64,000 bases of DNA from CAWIMX01 sp963837345 (lineage in GTDB: Bacteria > Acidobacteriota > Vicinamibacteria > Vicinamibacterales > CAVVIG01). The DNA lies in NCBI GenBank assembly GCA_963837345.1, contig CAWIMX010000001.1:248001-312000 (forward strand). Direction: 5' to 3'. The translations under genes and the position numbers were made by a program. Within the stretch, counting starts at the first letter, position 1. Each line of letters starts with the position of its first letter. The notes under the pieces are model-generated. The model had not been told where the DNA came from, made no database searches, and saw nothing but the letters and a program-made list of their open reading frames with translations. Shown here piece after piece: positions 41,036 through 49,066 of this stretch.

Positions 41036-41797
41036 CTACCGCTCGCCGATCGCTTTCACAGCAATGCCGGCGTCCTCGAGGCCTCGCCGGAGTTCTGCGG
41101 CGAGAGTTCCTGCGTGGGGCGTGTCGCCGTGCACGCAGATGGAGTCGACCTCGAGCCGCACCACCGTGCCGTCGACGGCGACGACGGTCCGGTCTCGGAC
41201 CATCCGCAGGGCGCGATGCACCAACGCGCCGGCGTCGTCGATGACCGCTCCGGGCCCGAGGCGGGGGACGAGCGACCCGTCGGCCTCGTACGCACGATCG
41301 GCGAAGGCTTCGGCGGCGACCCGCAGACCCTGGGTGCGTCCGGCCTTCAGGATCTCGGACCCCGGCAGGCCGAAGAGGATCAGCGAGGCATCGAAGGCCT
41401 TCACCGCCTGGGCGAGCGCGAACGCCAGATCCGCACGACGCGCCGCCATGTGAAACAGCGCGCCGTGCGGCTTCACATGCTGCACCGCGACGCCCTCGGC
41501 CCGCGCGACGCCGGCCACGGCGGCCAGCTGATAGAGGACCAGGTCTTCGACTTCCCGCGGCGTGACCTGGATCTCGCGCCGTCCAAAGCCAGCCAGGTCG
41601 GGCAAGCCCGGATGGGCGCCGACGGCGACGTGATGAGCGCGCGCGAGGCGGATGGTTTCGCGGAGTACGCTCGGGTCACCGCCGTGGAACCCGGCGGCGA
41701 GATTCGCCGACGTGATCGATCGCATCAGCTCTGCGTCGTGGCCGATCGTATAGGGTCCGAACGATTCGCCGACGTCGGCGTTGAGATCGATGCGCAT
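41036..41797 (-). CDS. pxpA: 5-oxoprolinase subunit A (LamB/YcsF family)
   Basis: A 253-residue protein: IDLNADVGESFG, LMRSITSANLAAGFHGGDP, VAVGAHPGLPDLAGFGRR, VKPHGALFHMAA and SICVHGDTPHA, all family signatures. With PxpB and PxpC it cleaves 5-oxoproline to glutamate using ATP; those partners are not in the window. Glutamate supply fits the neighbouring arginine genes. A structured RNA with an intrinsic terminator lies 50-60 bases ahead of its start. Confidence 0.9.
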   Translation of the reverse strand: MRIDLNADVGESFGPYTIGHDAELMRSITSANLAAGFHGGDPSVLRETIRLARAHHVAVGAHPGLPDLAGFGRREIQVTPREVEDLVLYQLAAVAGVARAEGVAVQHVKPHGALFHMAARRADLAFALAQAVKAFDASLILFGLPGSEILKAGRTQGLRVAAEAFADRAYEADGSLVPRLGPGAVIDDAGALVHRALRMVRDRTVVAVDGTVVRLEVDSICVHGDTPHAGTLAAELRRGLEDAGIAVKAIGER

Positions 41798-41846
41798 CAG
41801 GGCGTGTCGCGACGGTCAGGCGTGGGCCGCGGATCCGACCCAGCGT

Positions 41847-41881
41847 ACAAAACAAAAGGGCACCGCGTCATTGCGATGCCC
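41847..41881 (-). terminator. Rho-independent terminator before pxpA
   Basis: On the minus strand a nine-base-pair stem GGGCATCGC / GCGGTGCCC (one U-G pair) with a six-base loop is followed by TTTTGTTTTGT. On the plus strand the U-G becomes a C-A mismatch, so the signal belongs to the minus strand. It ends the rml transcript or attenuates pxpA. Confidence 0.8.
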
Positions 41882-42006
41882 CTCTGCTCCGCCAGTCTGG
41901 CTCCCCCAGCAAATTCACGGCGCCCTGCCGTAAACAGACCGACGATTCGCCGATGAGGAGAGCAAGTGGCATGCCTGGTCCCCAGGGCGGAAATCCCATG
42001 TTTTCC
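41858..42006 (-). ncRNA. Candidate structured RNA upstream of pxpA
   Basis: The 262-base gap between rmlC and pxpA is rich in stems readable on the minus strand: GGAAA/TTTCC (41989-42006), CCTGG/CCAGG with a three-base loop (41974-41986), TTTACGGC/GCCGTGAA with a U-G pair (41914-41934) and the terminator hairpin. Two stems pair fully only as minus-strand RNA. It could be a leader that controls pxpA, a small RNA, or a long rmlC trailer. No known riboswitch core was recognised. A 43-codon open frame (41868-41999) overlaps it. Confidence 0.4.
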
Positions 42007-42059
42007 GGCCGGTCGGCCGCAGGGATGCGTGGAGGCGATCGACGTGTTCGTTCTCGGAG

Positions 42060-42623
42060 TTACAGATCTGTTGCGCGGTAGTCGGGCAGCGACGCCAGGA
42101 CGTCGTCGAGCCGCGGGAGACGCCGGTCGCGCTCGGACAGAACCGGCGCCGTCACCGGCCATGGAATCGCCAGCGTCGGATCGTTCCACGCGATGCCGAC
42201 CTCGGTTCCGGGATCGTACAGATCGGTGCACTTGTATTCGACCTGCGCTTCGTCCGTGGTCACGCAGAACCCGTGGGCGAAGCCTGGCGGGACGTAGCAC
42301 TGCTTGAAGTTCTCGGCCGACAGCGTCACGCCGACCCAGCGCCCGAACGTCGGCGATTCGCGTCGAACATCGACGGCCACGTCATAGACTTCGCCGGCAA
42401 TCACTCGGACCAGCTTGCCTTGCGGCCGGCGAACCTGCAGGTGCAGCCCGCGAAGCGTCCCTTTCGCCGAGCGCGAGTGATTGTCCTGCAGAAACGGTCC
42501 GACGATGCCGGCCTCCCGGTACTTGACGTCGTGATACGTCTCCAGAAAGAACCCCCGGACGTCGCGATGCACGTCGGGTTCGATCACGACGACTTCGGGG
42601 ATTCGCGCCCGCACGAAACGCAT
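42060..42623 (-). CDS. rmlC: dTDP-4-dehydrorhamnose 3,5-epimerase
   Basis: A 187-residue RmlC cupin: IEPDVHRDVRGFFLETYHDVKYREAGI, FLQDNHSRSAKGTLRGLHLQ with the catalytic His, GKLVRVIAGEVYDVAVD and CYVPPGFAHGFCV. The ATG at 42623 has GGAGG ten bases upstream; a GTG at 42632 that overlaps the rmlA stop is a poorer option. It is third in rmlB-rmlA-rmlC; rmlD is not present here. Confidence 0.93.
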   Translation of the reverse strand: MRFVRARIPEVVVIEPDVHRDVRGFFLETYHDVKYREAGIVGPFLQDNHSRSAKGTLRGLHLQVRRPQGKLVRVIAGEVYDVAVDVRRESPTFGRWVGVTLSAENFKQCYVPPGFAHGFCVTTDEAQVEYKCTDLYDPGTEVGIAWNDPTLAIPWPVTAPVLSERDRRLPRLDDVLASLPDYRATDL

Positions 42624-42628
42624 CCTGG

Positions 42629-43501
42629 TCACCCCTCCTGTTCGAGAATGTGAAAGAGGTAGTGACCATAGGGACTCGACCCGAGCGCGCGAGCCAGCGC
42701 CTCGAGCTCGGCCGCCGTGATGTAGCCCAGGCGAAAGGCGATTTCCTCGAGACACCCCACCATCAGCCCCTGGCGCTCTTCGATCGCCTGGATGAAATTG
42801 GCGGCCTGCAGGAGCGATTCGGGCGTGCCGGTATCCAGCCAGGCGATGCCCCGCGCCAGCCGCTCCACCTGCAGCTCGCCGCGCTCCAGATACGTGCGGT
42901 TCACGTCCGTGATTTCGAGTTCGCCACGCGCGGACGGTCGCAGGTTCGCGGCGATGTCCAGGATCTGATTGTCGTAGAAATAGAGGCCGGTGATGGCATA
43001 GGCCGACTTGGGACGGGTCGGCTTCTCTTCGAGACTGACCGCGCGGCCTTGCTCATCGAACTCCACGACACCGTAGCGTTGCGGATCTCTCACCTGGTAC
43101 CCGAAAACCGTCGCGCCGCGCTGGCGCTCGACGGCGCTTCGCAGGTAGTCCGACAGGTGCGCCCCGTAGAAGATGTTGTCGCCCAGTGCGAGCGCCACGC
43201 GATCGGCGCCGACGAACTCGCGTCCGATGATGAACGCCTGCGCCAGCCCTTCGGGCCTGGCCTGAACGGCATACTGCACGTCGAGACCGAGGCGGCTGCC
43301 GTCGCCGAGCAGCGACACGAAACTGTCGTGGTCGTGCGGTGTCGTGATCACGAGCACGTCGCGAATCCCCGACAGCATCAGCACCGAGAGCGGGTAGTAC
43401 ACCATCGGCTTGCTGTAGATCGGCAGAAGCTGCTTGCTGATGGCACGGGTGATCGGAAACAGGCGGGAGCCGGATCCGCCGGCCAGGATGATGCCTTTCA
43501 T
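42629..43501 (-). CDS. rmlA: Glucose-1-phosphate thymidylyltransferase
   Basis: A 290-residue nucleotidyltransferase: KGIILAGGSGSRLFPITRAISKQLLPIYSKPMVYYPLS is the standard N-terminus, followed by ALGDNIFYGAHLSDYL, EEKPTRPKSAYAITGLYFYD and LDTGTPESLLQAANFIQAIEERQG. It makes dTDP-glucose for rhamnose and related sugars of surface glycans. The start overlaps rmlB (ATGA). Confidence 0.96.
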   Translation of the reverse strand: MKGIILAGGSGSRLFPITRAISKQLLPIYSKPMVYYPLSVLMLSGIRDVLVITTPHDHDSFVSLLGDGSRLGLDVQYAVQARPEGLAQAFIIGREFVGADRVALALGDNIFYGAHLSDYLRSAVERQRGATVFGYQVRDPQRYGVVEFDEQGRAVSLEEKPTRPKSAYAITGLYFYDNQILDIAANLRPSARGELEITDVNRTYLERGELQVERLARGIAWLDTGTPESLLQAANFIQAIEERQGLMVGCLEEIAFRLGYITAAELEALARALGSSPYGHYLFHILEQEG

Positions 43502-44583
43502 CGCTCACCCAGCCCGAGCCGTTCGCGGTCGTAGCGTCCGGCCTGCACGGCCCGGCACCACTCGCCGTGGTCGGCATACCAGCGGACGGTCTCGGCCAGC
43601 CCATCTTCGAAGGTGCGACGGGGTGCCCAGCCCAATTCGCGCCGGATCTTGCTCGCGTCGATCGCGTACCGCCGATCGTGTCCCGGTCGGTCTGAGACGA
43701 AGGTCTTGAGGGCCCGATAGTCGTCGATGCCCCGACGTGTCAACGCCTCGTTCGCGCGGGCCGGCCGGCAGGCTTCCAGTGCGGCGCAGAGACCATCGAC
43801 GACCTCGAGATTGGTCCGTTCGCCGCTGCCTCCGATGTTGTACTTCTCGCCGGGCCGTCCGTTTCGCAGCGCGAGGAGCAGACCCGCGGCATGATCGTCG
43901 ACGTGGAGCCAGTCGCGCACCTGCGCACCATCGCCGTATATCGGCAGGGGCCGTCCGTCGAGCCCGTTCAGGACCATCAGCGGGATGAGCTTTTCGGGAA
44001 ACTGGTACGGACCGTAGTTGTTCGAGCAGTTGGTGACAATCGCGGGCACGCCGTAGGTCTGCACATACGCGCGCACGAGATGGTCGGCGGATGCCTTGCT
44101 GGCGGCGTACGGCGAATTCGGCGCGTAGGGCGTGTCTTCAGCAAACGCACTGCCGGAGCCCAGCGTGCCGTACACCTCGTCGGTCGAGACGTGCAGAAAT
44201 CGAAACCGGTCGCGCGTCGGGCCGCCGCCGCTCTCGATCATCCGCCGGACGGCTTCCAGCAGGACGAATGTCCCGACGATATTCGTGTCGATGAAGGGCC
44301 GAGGTCCGTCGATCGAGCGATCGACGTGTGTCTCGGCCGCGAGGTTGACGACGGCGTCGGGCCGGACGTCGGCGAACAGCCTGGCCATCGCGGCCGCGTC
44401 GGCGATGTCCGCGCGGACGAACGCGACCCGCGGATCCGACAACGTGGCCTCGAGGTTGAGGAGGCTGCCCGCATAGGTCAGCTTGTCCACCACCACCACC
44501 CGCTCGTCGGCGTGCGCGAGAACGTACCGAACGAAGTTGGAGCCGATGAACCCGGCGCCGCCGGTTACCAGGAGGCCGGGCAT
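43498..44583 (-). CDS. rmlB: dTDP-glucose 4,6-dehydratase
   Basis: A 361-residue extended SDR: LLVTGGAGFIGSNFVRYVL, LAAETHVDRSIDGP, HVSTDEVYGTLG, the catalytic Tyr-x3-Lys in NSPYAASKASADHLVRAY and YGDGAQVRDWLHVDDH. The chosen ATG 44583 starts right at the nucleotide fold; the open frame extends further upstream without conservation. First gene of the rml set, 10 bases from the DGQHR gene's stop. Confidence 0.95.
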   Translation of the reverse strand: MPGLLVTGGAGFIGSNFVRYVLAHADERVVVVDKLTYAGSLLNLEATLSDPRVAFVRADIADAAAMARLFADVRPDAVVNLAAETHVDRSIDGPRPFIDTNIVGTFVLLEAVRRMIESGGGPTRDRFRFLHVSTDEVYGTLGSGSAFAEDTPYAPNSPYAASKASADHLVRAYVQTYGVPAIVTNCSNNYGPYQFPEKLIPLMVLNGLDGRPLPIYGDGAQVRDWLHVDDHAAGLLLALRNGRPGEKYNIGGSGERTNLEVVDGLCAALEACRPARANEALTRRGIDDYRALKTFVSDRPGHDRRYAIDASKIRRELGWAPRRTFEDGLAETVRWYADHGEWCRAVQAGRYDRERLGLGER

Positions 44584-44593
44584 TCCCGAAGCG

Positions 44594-45733
44594 TCAAACC
44601 GCCGCGCCCTCTGGGTACTGCAGTGCGAGGCGGAGCTCCTTGGCCAGCGAGTCCACCGTGGTCCCGCTTCGCTTCCACGCGCCGTCGGTCTCGAAGCGCA
44701 GGTCGCCGATGCGTCGGCCCCACGGCGCAATGACGCGGCCGATGGCTCGGTAGTCGGCGCGGTCGGCGTGTTCCTGATCGAGACGGCGGATGACGTCCGG
44801 CGCGACCCGGATGAACGCCCGGAGCGCGGGCGCGCTCCGAATGCTGTACTTGCGTCCGTTCCAGGCGGCGTCGAACACGACCGCAATCTGTTTGAAGTAG
44901 TTCACGAAGAACCGCTTGGCGTTCTCGTGGAAGTCCGACGCGCGCCGCGCCCCGCCGAACGCCTCGACTGCGAACAGCTTCTTCAGCTCCTGCGCCAGCG
45001 GCGCCTGCGCCACACGGCCCCGGCCGACGCCCAGGAGCTTGATTTCGTCGTAGAGCGGAGAGTCCTCGCGATCGTTGAGGGCACGCACCACGTCATGGGC
45101 AGTGGCCAGGTTCTCGTCGCGGTAGAGCTGGCGCCCGGACAGACTCACCAGATGCGACGCGTTGAGCCGCGTATGTTTCGCGTTGATCGTCACGAACATC
45201 TGCACGACGTGATCCTCGGGAAGCCGATCGAAGATGACCGCGGGCACGGTGAACGTCTCGCCGGCGAACCGGGCGATGTCGGCATGCAGAGCGAGCAGCC
45301 GATGCTGCCCGTCGATGGCGCGCAGAATCCCTTCACGCTCCGGCACCTTCAGGGTGCCGAGCGGCGTATCGCCCATCGGCTGGAACGCCAGCTTCTCGTC
45401 GCAGGAAATGATCACCGCACCGGGAATCGACGGCAGATCGCGCGCCTGGCGGCACTGCTCGTAGTACTGAACCAGCTCCTCGATCTTCTTGCGGATGATC
45501 TGCCGCTGATACGCCTTGTCACTCGAGGCGATTCGACGCTCCAGCAAATCCCAATTCACCTTCGAGGGCGCCACGCCCGGTTTCTGTCGACCCCCTCGGA
45601 CCGGAGGCTGCGCGTTCTCGCCGTAGCTCAGGACTTCGAAACGGACAAGCTTGTCGATGTCGCTGGCCGTCAACGAGGCCTGATAGAACTGCACCCCGAA
45701 CTGCTGCATGCGAATCGCGGCTACGTTGATCAT
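44594..45733 (-). CDS. Stand-alone DGQHR-domain protein (DndB/ParB-like)
   Basis: A 379-residue protein from ATG 45733 (a TTG at 45799 would add 22 residues). The core EGILRAIDGQHRLLAL, with DGQHR at 141-145, and VIFDRLPEDHVVQMFVTINAKHTRLNASHL, are hallmarks of the DGQHR/DndB group, which includes regulators of DNA phosphorothioation (DndB) and 7-deazaguanine DNA systems (DpdB). No dnd, dpd or restriction gene is adjacent, so it is an orphan. An inverted repeat lies in its upstream region. Function unknown. Confidence 0.8.
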   Translation of the reverse strand: MINVAAIRMQQFGVQFYQASLTASDIDKLVRFEVLSYGENAQPPVRGGRQKPGVAPSKVNWDLLERRIASSDKAYQRQIIRKKIEELVQYYEQCRQARDLPSIPGAVIISCDEKLAFQPMGDTPLGTLKVPEREGILRAIDGQHRLLALHADIARFAGETFTVPAVIFDRLPEDHVVQMFVTINAKHTRLNASHLVSLSGRQLYRDENLATAHDVVRALNDREDSPLYDEIKLLGVGRGRVAQAPLAQELKKLFAVEAFGGARRASDFHENAKRFFVNYFKQIAVVFDAAWNGRKYSIRSAPALRAFIRVAPDVIRRLDQEHADRADYRAIGRVIAPWGRRIGDLRFETDGAWKRSGTTVDSLAKELRLALQYPEGAAV

Positions 45734-45835
45734 GTGTCGAGTCTCGACGCTCCTGGCGCCTGCGGGCGACCGGCCCGAAGACGGAAATTGTACTGCCAAA
45801 CCCGACCATGGGCCACCGGTGAATAATCTTGTTAA

Positions 45836-45860
45836 CTATAACACTTCAAACGGGTTATAG
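45836..45860. promoter_or_regulatory. AT-rich inverted repeat upstream of the DGQHR gene
   Basis: Perfect arms CTATAAC (45836-45842) and GTTATAG (45854-45860) are separated by 11 bases, so the centres lie about 18 bases apart. The AT-rich stretch 45822-45862 is exceptional for this genome. It carries -10-like hexamers on the minus strand. A homodimeric regulator binding here is plausible. Confidence 0.5.
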
Positions 45861-45991
45861 GCGTGACATTGCGCGAAGCTCTGTGCAGGGGACTCACGGG
45901 AGGCACCCCGTGGGCACGCCGCGGCCCCCGCACTGCGGCAGCAATTGGGCCAAAAAAGGGGCGGGGCGGCCAGGCGAATGGATCGAACGGC

Positions 45992-46780
45992 CTAGCGCGG
46001 CGTGGAGGAGTGGGGCACCGCACGCCTCGGCAGCAACGAGCTCACGAGCAGCCACGCGAGCGGCAGCATGACCAGCATATAGCTCAGGTAATGGCCGAAG
46101 CGGCCATCCGGGCCGTACGGCTCGGTGGCGAGATGAAGGGGCTCGCTGTACGGGAAGATGTTCGCCTCCATCAGCTCGTGAAACCCGTAGATGAGGAGCT
46201 GGGCAACGAACACGAGGAGGAAGATGGCGGTTACCTGGAAGAACAAGCCGAGATTGACCCGGTGGCCGTAACGGGACCACAGCCACGCCACGGCTGCGGC
46301 AGCCAGCGTTCCGGCAGCCGCTCCGACAACGAGCGAGCCTGCCGACTGCATCTGGAACATCAGCGTGCCCATCAAGAGGGCCGTCTCCATGCCTTCCCGG
46401 GTGATCATGAGCAGGGTGAACATGAACACGCCGATGAACGCGGCGGTCCCCGTCTTGAGCGTGGATTCGTGGAGGTGGCCTTCGATGTCGGACTTGATTC
46501 GGCGGGCGGTGCGCCACATGTGCACGGTCAACGAGGCGACCGAAACGGCGGCCACGACGGCGAGCGCCCCTTCCCAGAGCGCCTGGTTGGCCGCGCGTCG
46601 GAAGAGAAATGCCGCCCCGATGCTGATGAGCACGGAGAGCGCGATGCCCCATCGCACCGCCGGCACCAGCTCGCGCCGTCCGCTCTTGCGCAGATACGCG
46701 AGGCTGATCGCCACCACCAGAAACGCTTCGAGCCCCTCGCGCAGGGTAATGACGAACGCCGGAAACATCGCCTGAATCAT
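45992..46780 (-). CDS. FTR1-family high-affinity iron permease
   Basis: A 262-residue integral membrane protein with about seven helices. The two iron-binding REGxE motifs are at 14-18 (REGLE) and 128-132 (REGME). This is the EfeU/FTR1 family. No EfeO/EfeB partner or multicopper oxidase is adjacent, so it works as a stand-alone permease or with distant partners. A Fur-like box is 26 bases before the start, consistent with iron repression. Confidence 0.9.
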   Translation of the reverse strand: MIQAMFPAFVITLREGLEAFLVVAISLAYLRKSGRRELVPAVRWGIALSVLISIGAAFLFRRAANQALWEGALAVVAAVSVASLTVHMWRTARRIKSDIEGHLHESTLKTGTAAFIGVFMFTLLMITREGMETALLMGTLMFQMQSAGSLVVGAAAGTLAAAAVAWLWSRYGHRVNLGLFFQVTAIFLLVFVAQLLIYGFHELMEANIFPYSEPLHLATEPYGPDGRFGHYLSYMLVMLPLAWLLVSSLLPRRAVPHSSTPR

Positions 46781-46805
46781 GGGTTGGAGCCCGCCGCGTA
46801 TGAAA

Positions 46806-46820
46806 TGAGATTCTGTCTCA
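46806..46820. promoter_or_regulatory. Fur-box-like palindrome upstream of the iron permease
   Basis: TGAGATTCTGTCTCA is a 7-1-7-type repeat (arms TGAGA/TCTCA) close to the TGAGAAT-N-ATTCTCA form of Fur sites; it overlaps a second perfect palindrome ATTCTG-TCT-CAGAAT. It lies between the permease and the divergent VWA gene. Confidence 0.55.
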
Positions 46821-46896
46821 GAATTACTCGCCGAGTGTACTTCGCCGATATCCGACCAGTCAAGTCGGCAATGCGATTTGCAGTAAGCTGAGACCC

Positions 46897-47802
46897 ATGA
46901 AGTCTCTGTCGGCCCTCGTTGCCGCGCTCGCGCTCGCCGTCCCCGCCGCGGGCCAGCGGCCCACCTTCAGGGCGGTGCCGCAAGTCACGGTGCCGGTGTT
47001 CGTCACGGTGACCGACTCGGATGGGCGCCTCGTGCCGGATCTCGCCCGCGAGGACTTCAACGTCCTCGACGATGGCAATTCGCAGGAGGTGGCCGTTTTC
47101 GACAACGCGATCCGGCCGATCACCGTCGTCGTCATCCTCGACACCAGCCTCAGCATGACCGCGTCGATCCCGCTGCTTCGGGCGGCCGCCGAGCAGTTTC
47201 TCATCCGTTTGCTTCCCGACGATCGCGGCATGGTGGGCGCCTTCAACGACAAGATCGAGTTCGGCGGGGGGTTTACGGCGGATCGCGACGAGCTCGTGGC
47301 CGAGATGAAGGACCTGGACTACGGCAATGGCACGCGTCTCTGGGACGCCGTCGACGCCAGCCTGGACCAACTGCGCGAGGTGGAGGGCCGCAAGGTGATT
47401 CTCGTCTTCACGGACGGTGACGACACGTCGAGCCGGACGGGACGCGGCGACGTGACCAACCGCGCGCGGGATGAAGACGTGATGGTGTATGCGATCGGCC
47501 TCGAGACCGAGATGTTCGACGGGGTGTCGATGGTGCGGAGCCGGCCCGACCGCGGCCTCCGGAGTCTCGCGGAAGAGACCGGCGGCGGCCACTTCGAGTT
47601 GAAAGAAACCAGCGAGCTGGCGCCGGCGTTCACGCGGATCGCGCAGGAGCTGCACAGCCAGTACGTGCTGGGCTTCACGCCCACCCGCCTGGACGGCAAG
47701 GTGCACAAGCTGGCGGTGAAACTGAAACGATCGGGATTGACGGCGCGGGCGCGCCGGAGCTACGTGGCGGACCCGGATCGCTTCACGGGGGAAGCGCCCT
47801 GA
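46897..47802 (+). CDS. Secreted VWFA-domain protein, acidobacterial type
   Basis: A 301-residue protein with signal peptide (MKSLSALVAALALAVPAAGQ). It resembles the acidobacterial VWFA-related family. After a short beta domain (VTVPVFVTVTDSDGRLVPDL, EDFNVLDDG) comes the VWA fold with the MIDAS motif DTSLS at 82-86 and FTDGDDTSS. It ends with VLGFTPTRLDGKVHKLAVKL. It is likely an extracytoplasmic binding or scaffold protein. A related protein is at 60247. Confidence 0.88.
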   Translation: MKSLSALVAALALAVPAAGQRPTFRAVPQVTVPVFVTVTDSDGRLVPDLAREDFNVLDDGNSQEVAVFDNAIRPITVVVILDTSLSMTASIPLLRAAAEQFLIRLLPDDRGMVGAFNDKIEFGGGFTADRDELVAEMKDLDYGNGTRLWDAVDASLDQLREVEGRKVILVFTDGDDTSSRTGRGDVTNRARDEDVMVYAIGLETEMFDGVSMVRSRPDRGLRSLAEETGGGHFELKETSELAPAFTRIAQELHSQYVLGFTPTRLDGKVHKLAVKLKRSGLTARARRSYVADPDRFTGEAP

Positions 47803-47826
47803 GCCCGCCGCGGGTGTGTACGATTG

Positions 47827-47913
47827 TCAGGCAAACATCATGACTGCCAGGATGAGCACCAACAGGACGCCCACTGCATATTCCGCCGTCGCCGAAAAAC
47901 TCCATTCACGCAT
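47827..47913 (-). CDS. Candidate 28-residue single-helix membrane peptide
   Basis: The sequence between the VWA gene and the racemase-like gene encodes, from ATG 47913 to TGA 47827, a peptide starting MREWSFSATAEYAVGV and ending in a long hydrophobic run of Val/Leu/Ile/Met/Ala. A GGAGGGAG ribosome site is about 10-13 bases upstream. Its form resembles small respiratory or transporter subunits such as CydX or KdpF. It is too short to be certain. Confidence 0.45.
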   Translation of the reverse strand: MREWSFSATAEYAVGVLLVLILAVMMFA

Positions 47914-47967
47914 GGCCGTGTCGCTCCCTCCACCTACAGGCTTAGACGCAGGCCGCGCGGCAAAGGT

Positions 47968-48996
47968 TTAACGGCACTCCAGCCGAAATCCGTCCGCCAG
48001 TGGATCGTCCTGGTCGCAGAGGAAGGTGTGTTCGCCCGTAATCCACGCCGAACCTTCGAGTTCAGGAACAATCGCCGGAAGATCGCCGACCTCGGTCCGT
48101 GCGACCAGCCGCCCGCTGAAGCAGGTGCCGATCAGGCTCTCGTGCACGAACGGCCTGACGGGGTCGAGCAGGCCCATCGCATCCACGACCGCCATCACCG
48201 CCGCTGTCCCCGTACCGCACGGTGAACGGTCCACCTCGCCGTCGGCAAAAACGGCAACGTTGCGCAGATCCGCGCGCGTCGTGTTCGGGGGGCCGGTGAA
48301 GATCGTCCCGTCCAGTCCCGCGAGGCCGGCCTCGATCGGATGGACGACGCGTGCGGCAGCCTCGACCGCCTCGCGGATGTCGATGCCGGCCCGGCGCAGT
48401 TCGGGCAGGTGGCCGGCGTCCAGAGGCAGGCCGGCCGACTCCGCGTCGACGATGGCGTAGAAGGCGCCACCGTACGCGACATCCGCGCGAACCGACCGCG
48501 TGCCCGCGCGGACCGTGAGGCCGGCATGGAGGACGAACGACGGCACATTCACGTAGGCGACGCTCGCGACCCGACGGCCGCCCGCCTCGTCGGCGGCGCC
48601 GAGCACGGCGCGTGCACGGATGGGGCCGGCCGGCGTGTCGAACACAATCGCGGACCCGTCGCCGCCGGGCATCATCAGGCCCCGTTCGAGGGCGATGGTC
48701 GTGACGGCGATGATGCCGTGGCCGCGCATGGCGTCGAAGCCGCCGTTGCGCATGAAGAGCACGCCGGCGTGCGATCCGGGCGTGACGGGCTCGGTGAGCA
48801 CGGCGCCGGTCATGTCGCCATGCCCCCGCGGCTCGAGCATCAGGAGACGGCGCACGCGGTCGAGGTGGCGCATGGCCCACCGACGTCGCTCGAGCATCGT
48901 GCGCCCTTGCGGGGCAGGACAGCCCTCCACCACCAGTCGCAGCGGCTCACCGCCGCAATGCGCGTCGATCGTCTTCAGGGTGGAGAGGGTTCGCAT
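47968..48996 (-). CDS. Proline racemase/hydroxyproline epimerase family protein, altered active site
   Basis: A 342-residue protein of the family: IDAHCGGEPLRLVVEG, EPRGHGDMTGAV, MRNGGFDAMRGHGIIAVTTI, VAYGGAFYAIVD and VDRSPCGTGTAAVMAV. The second catalytic cysteine (Cys260) is intact. The first (normally the Cys, or Ser/Thr, before GHG) is Arg91 here. Racemase chemistry with two acid/base thiols should fail; a dehydratase-like or new activity, or a base error, are alternatives. Family length is normal. Confidence 0.88.
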   Translation of the reverse strand: MRTLSTLKTIDAHCGGEPLRLVVEGCPAPQGRTMLERRRWAMRHLDRVRRLLMLEPRGHGDMTGAVLTEPVTPGSHAGVLFMRNGGFDAMRGHGIIAVTTIALERGLMMPGGDGSAIVFDTPAGPIRARAVLGAADEAGGRRVASVAYVNVPSFVLHAGLTVRAGTRSVRADVAYGGAFYAIVDAESAGLPLDAGHLPELRRAGIDIREAVEAAARVVHPIEAGLAGLDGTIFTGPPNTTRADLRNVAVFADGEVDRSPCGTGTAAVMAVVDAMGLLDPVRPFVHESLIGTCFSGRLVARTEVGDLPAIVPELEGSAWITGEHTFLCDQDDPLADGFRLECR

Positions 48997-49066
48997 GGGT
49001 CCCGGGTCGCCGGCCCGGCCTTCTCAGTCGAGAACGTCGAATCCGGCGAACCTCGAGAGCCGAGGC

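Noticed and set aside
41868..41999. 43-codon frame inside the structured region before pxpA
   Set aside because: No ribosome site, and it overlaps stems and the terminator. RNA structure explains the constraint better, although a leader peptide is not excluded.
44583..44886. Longer rmlB starting upstream at 44886
   Set aside because: The extra sequence lies inside the DGQHR gene in another frame and has no conservation; the nucleotide fold begins at ATG 44583.
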